Origin: Coffea arabica
Taxonomy: Eukaryota; Streptophyta; Magnoliopsida; Gentianales; Rubiaceae
NCBI RefSeq assembly: GCF_036785885.1
Contig: NC_092317.1
Location: 9,674,501-9,738,500 of the forward strand
Length of the DNA: 64,000 nt
Direction of reading: 5' to 3'
Shown here: piece by piece, positions 59,775-64,000 of the stretch
Layout: every line of letters begins with the position of its first letter
Position numbering within the stretch: the first letter of the stretch is position 1
The notes under the pieces: generated by a model
Seen by the model: only the letters and a program-made list of their open reading frames with translations
What the model was told of the DNA's origin: nothing
Databases searched by the model: none
Made by a program: the position numbers and the translations under genes

Positions 59775-62542
59775 ATGATTCTCAATCTTCATCTGCCGCC
59801 ATTGGCAACGGTCATTCTCAACCGCCGGCCAACTTTCACCGGATTCCAGACTCCGTTCATCCAGCTCCGGCTATCCCCCCTTCAGTTCAGCGGGGAAAGA
59901 GCAGGCATCATCTCATTCTCCCCTGCTCCTCTAAACACTAGCACTACTGATAATTTCAAAGCTACTTCTACTGAAGAAGAAGAAGATGAAGAAGCTGTGA
60001 AAACAACGGAGCCAAGTGCTACTCCGGTGAGAATAGTACTGGTCGGAGAAAACAGCGTCAGCCCTCTCAAGTCCTCGCCTTGGTTGGACGTCATGCTTCA
60101 TACTGTGAGTTATATTTCTTTCTTTAAAGAGTTATCCATTGCTTAGAAATTGAAAAGAATCAAAGAATCGAGAACTGAATTTAAGGGCTATTTTAGATTT
60201 TGTTTTGTTTTCTGGAATTATTGGTGAAATGCATGTTCCTTGTGTTTGTTAAAAATGTATTCTTTTAGTGATGAATTATATCAACAGAAAAAGGGAACGT
60301 GAATTTGTCTTGAATTTTTTGACCATCAGAAATGATATTCTCTTCGAATTATGAACTTTGGATATCTGAATGTTAAGCTTATTAGGCTCGTCTAGAGGTT
60401 GTAAGAGCTGGCTATTGAAAAAGGCATAAAAATGTTGAAATTTTGGTTATGCAAATTGTTCGGCCATCTTTCACCTTCGTATTTGATTGTGTTATGCGAC
60501 TTCCATTTTTTGAGTTTAAGAGTATCAACAATCCTTGAAAGCACAGTTTTCTGACTTTTGACTTGTGTGGTTTAAGGTGTTTATAACATAGCTTGAACTA
60601 CCTAGTTGAGTTGCTATTTCCATAATCTGTTTTGGAAATGCACTTCTTAGCCTTGATCTCGAGATTCTCTGTTGAAAACTCATGGAATTTTCGGCGTTTA
60701 TAGTGTTGTTTCTGGAATGTATAATTGTCAAATCCCATTGAGTTTTTGCAAATGCTTCCAAATCCAATCTAGTCGAAAAATGTTTTTCATGCTTACAACA
60801 CATTCTTTACCCTTTTTTAGTTTTTCTTTCTTCTCACATCAATCTCAGTTAGGAGCCGAAGAAGTGCAATGCAAGAATATAGGCTAATGAATTGGGACAA
60901 TGAGATTCTTCAAGTAATAATGTTTCATTCAGCCTATGTTTTTGACTTTTATGTATCCTTTCATGCCTTTGCCATGAGATATTATTTTGTTCTAGAGACA
61001 AGCTATTGACTTAATTAGCCTTCTCTATATATGAGCAGATATAGTAGTGGTCAACTTATCATGCTGCATTTTCTCCTTTTACCATGATTTTTTGGTACTA
61101 TGACAATCGAAGCTTTATTCCCGTGTCGACTGTGTGTATTGGACATAAATGAGAGAGCCTTGACTCTATCATATCCTACAAAAACATGTGGTTCCTTGTC
61201 TCACAGTTGTAGACCTTTTCACTTATTTCTCTTCGACAGGCCAAAAGATTAAAATGGGTTGATGAAGCGTATGATATGCTGGTATTTAGTGACGGACTCC
61301 TCAAATCAACTGATAAAACCATGGAAAATCTTCATCAGGGATTAAGGAATGCAGATATTTTACTGATTGTTGCTGTCACTAATCAAGAATCTGTTGAATG
61401 GGTTCAAGCAAATAGTGTAAACGTCCCAAGCATCTTATGCTTTGAGTCCTCTCCAATGTTGAGGTACAAACTTGGAGGATCAATTGTAGAAACAAAATCC
61501 AATGGCTATATATTCAGTCAATTGACAGCAATTTCCCAATCAAAAAGAAAAACTGAATCAACCAAAATAGTCCAAACTGTATCTGAGGTTTGGGACAGGC
61601 ATAATTCAGATGATATCAGGTTCTGTTTGTTAGTTGTAATTAATGCTTACATAAGACCAGTCCCAATATTGAAGAATCTAAGAGCAAAAGGTTTCTCCAC
61701 CTTAAACTGCATGGTAAAAAATTGTGGCCCTCAGATACTAAACTGTTTATTGGATCCCAACTGCAGAAAAGCTCTCCAATGCTTGAATAAGTGCAGTCCT
61801 GTGGACCAGGTATGCAACTATAGATGTATTGCTTCATATGAGAGTCCATGTCTAGAAGAATTTTCTCTCTGCGTGTTGCAGAAGAATAACTGTTTGGAAT
61901 TGGATGCCAAGATCCCTGAAAAACCTTCTGTGCCTCCAATGATAAAGTTCTGAGGGGACAATCTATCTCATGAAACAGCTGAGGATCTTTTTGTGGCTTG
62001 GTTGGGGAAATTGGACTGGAGTTGGCGAGTCATAGCAGGACAGAACCCAGCCTATGATCAGTTTCCATGCCAGTACCAACTGTTTTATAGAGGAAAGGCT
62101 AGAGGATCATTCTGGTTTGAGCCAATATTTCAAGTAAGGACACTTGAGGGGGATTTGGTCTGGAGAAGGCGAAAATACCGAGTTAGAAGAGGAAAAGTTC
62201 CAGCAACATTTCACTTCAGTGTCTTGGACAATGGAGTGGTTTTGAAATGAGTTCTGGACAATCGTGGACGTCTCTGATGATTTTAGCTGGGGTTTATTCC
62301 ATTACCATGGAGCTGCTCGAGTTGCAGGACAATCATATACTGGTGCCGTCCTTGTTAGCCCGGATGGCATGTATCCAGATGAGACACAGAGGCAAAGGCT
62401 GTTTTCAGCATTAGATAGATGTGATATCAAAGAATGGGAGCTCTTCAATGTGGATAATTTGTCATGCCCAAATCCTCCTTTAGGCCTTCCAGAGGGTTCA
62501 AGACTGCACAGTAAGATTGAACCTGAAGACATGAAAGCATAA
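59775..62542 (+). pseudogene. VDR: Violaxanthin de-epoxidase-related (VDR) gene with two disabling lesions
   Basis: Homologue of the plastid VDE-related lipocalin-type protein (Arabidopsis At2g21860, recalled). Exon 1, 59775-60104, gives a Pro/Arg/Ser-rich transit-like N-terminus and RIVLVGENSVSPLKSSPWLD. Exon 2, 61240-62542, carries the VDE Cys-rich domain (CMVKNCGPQILNC, CRKALQCLNKCSP) and the lipocalin-like part (WSWRVIAGQNPAYDQFPCQY, GLFHYHGAARVAGQSYTGA). Lesion 1: TGA at 61951-61953, where the family has Arg (KFRGDN), consistent with CGA to TGA. Lesion 2: one extra base near 62247-62250 shifts the frame, and the conserved EFWTIVDVSDD continues in another frame to TAA at 62542. Otherwise the gene is full length and well conserved, so inactivation is recent or the lesions are assembly errors. 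A truncated 335-residue product would lack the lipocalin part. Confidence 0.85.
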
Positions 62543-62881
62543 TCAGTTGAGAGATTTGGTATTGGGGATTGCTAAACTAAACTTGCCATTAGACATGGTC
62601 ATTGAGCTAATTGCTAAGTGAGTTGATTCGGCGAAAAACATGCACCAAGATGAATTTTGTCCTTGGGGAAAATTGATGGTCAAATATGACCATTTGATAT
62701 ATCAAAATAGATGTAACATGATCTGATTCAATCCAGAATAGAGTGAGTTTCTCATAGTCTCAGCTAAAGGATCCATTTCCATGATCTATAAAAGGCAGTT
62801 TAATTTTATACGTTTACTTGCAAGTATGTGCCTCAGCTGGAAATCATCTCTGGCTATGTATGGAACGAAGGTGTTGACGTC
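62543..62881. other. VDR 3' flank
   Basis: AT-rich sequence between the VDE-related gene and the tRNA gene. No further feature was recognised. Confidence 0.5.
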
Positions 62882-62886
62882 AAAAA
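62882..62886 (-). terminator. RNA polymerase III terminator of tRNA-Gly
   Basis: A run of five T on the minus strand begins 7 nt after the tRNA 3' end, the expected Pol III stop. Confidence 0.75.
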
Positions 62887-62892
62887 GACAGA

Positions 62893-62963
62893 TGCACCAG
62901 CCGGGAATCGAACCCGGGTCTGTACCGTGGCAGGGTACTATTCTACCACTAGACCACTGGTGC
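62893..62963 (-). tRNA. tRNA-Gly (anticodon GCC)
   Basis: 71 nt on the minus strand. The acceptor stem pairs GCACCAG with CTGGTGC, the discriminator is A, and the D arm carries the A box TGGTCTAGTGG. The anticodon loop CTGCCAC (anticodon GCC at 62929-62931) and the T arm with B box GGTTCGATTCC follow. There is no intron and all stems pair. It should decode GGC/GGU. Confidence 0.97.
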
Positions 62964-64000
62964 TGATTGCTCGGGTTTGTTAAATTTTAGAACTTTACGT
63001 CTAAATAGCCAGTCCTTATCATCCAGTAAGAAAATTTATTTAAAATTCCTTTTATACTTTTTTTTCTTTTAAAAAAACTAATCACTGCATGGGAGAAAAG
63101 AAAAAAAAAAAAACCGAGTTGTAGATAAACTCTAATTTGTACATCCCTCAAGAATGTATAGGAATCTCTATACAGTTAAGAAAAAATGCATATATCAAAT
63201 GGATGAATGACCAGTTTTTTACATAGAACAAGGGGTACTTGTTTCATCCGTCACTTATTAATATCCTTGCTTGGATAGCATTCAAGACAGGTACAAGAAT
63301 CTCTACATGGATAATAAGTGTTTTAAAAGTTCAGAAATAAGTTTTCTGTTGGAATTGTAAGGCTACATGCACAAGCAAAACCGGCTACAGCACATAGATT
63401 AATCATCCTTTTTCAAGTTTTCAATTGTCTTCTTGACAGGCAATAAGTTTTCAAGTTTTGGTTAAGTGCAGGAACTGATTCTTCAATCTGCTGCTTTAGT
63501 AGGCTTTGCTTAATGGAACAAGGACAGGCCTTCAATAACAAGGGCGGCAATGAGGATGAAACAACATGCAATTCATCAGCCCATAATTAGTGCAGTTAAT
63601 CAAGAAAATCCACTTTGAGACATCTCAACCTGCTACGATGATATGTTTGATTCTTGACCCGGAAAACATGTGAATCTGGTTCCAGACACTGGCCACAGGG
63701 CTAAAACTAATATCCAATCCAACTGGTGGCCTTAAATAGCCAAAGTCCCTCAACTGAGTTCCTCATACAGAAACTTCATGCATCGGTTGAAACCGAAGGG
63801 CATTCAGGTTTCTTCACATTATAGATCTTGACAAGAAAAGTTCAAGAAAATTTGAACAGATAAGATCCAGCTCAGGAGTCATCGGGAAATCAAGGCCAAA
63901 CAAATAGAGGATAAGGGTCAAAGGGGCACGTCTTAACTCACCCCACCATATCTAATCAAATTAGTAGCAGGCCATAATTTCACAATACGCGTAAAATGAC
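62964..64000. other. Right-hand intergenic region
   Basis: AT-rich DNA with no supported gene. It could include the 3' UTR of a gene lying outside the window. Confidence 0.4.

Noticed and set aside
63400-63450. Minus-strand end VKKTIENLKKDD-stop, resembling a C-terminal exon
   Set aside because: No splice acceptor in phase and no adjoining coding sequence within the window.

Overview
The window is plant nuclear DNA: compact exons with GT-AG introns of very different sizes, AT-rich intergenic DNA, nested transposons, and plant-specific families (CYP71 P450s, a BBE-like oxidase, a plastid rhodanese, a VDE-related protein). It looks like a eudicot, probably an asterid; the species cannot be named from what is visible. 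All gene models come from reading splice sites and recalling family sequences; no database search was run.

Layout, left to right. 281-15134 (+): the last 24 coding exons of cytosolic isoleucyl-tRNA synthetase. Its introns carry several local tandem duplications and one GC-AG intron. 17174-23100 (+): a plastid rhodanese, STR11-like, in 10 exons. 24556-26189 (-) and 40099-41774 (+): two closely related CYP71 genes in divergent orientation, each with one 143-bp intron. Between them lie a small MITE with paired hairpins (about 28.35 kb), a large fold-back element (about 30.6-37.6 kb) split by a young, broken Ty3/gypsy chromovirus (31958-37295, target duplication CAGTA), and a fold-back with a 9-bp target duplication (37778-39062). 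43594-44256 is a BBE-like pseudogene with a deleted middle. It is followed by a non-autonomous Helitron (44433-46004), and the full-length BBE-like gene lies at 48623-50224. A 3-kb solo LTR and a Ty1/copia gag relic fill 51.5-55.1 kb. Three C-terminal exons of a plastid TPR (SLOW GREEN 1-like) protein follow at 55419-57463. A 1.5-kb fold-back with internal tandem repeats (58222-59724) sits just in front of a VDE-related gene (59775-62542) that has two lesions. A tRNA-Gly(GCC) gene on the minus strand (62893-62963) ends the annotated part.

How the genes relate. The IleRS, rhodanese, TPR and VDE-related genes look like unlinked housekeeping or plastid functions. The two CYP71 genes plus the BBE-like gene and its pseudogene form a roughly 26-kb patch of specialised-metabolism oxidases grown by local duplication, the best candidate here for a biosynthetic cluster. 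No substrate can be inferred from sequence alone. The strongest structural stories are the nested fold-back plus retroelement between the CYP71 genes, and the fold-back inserted next to a VDE-related gene that appears to be decaying.
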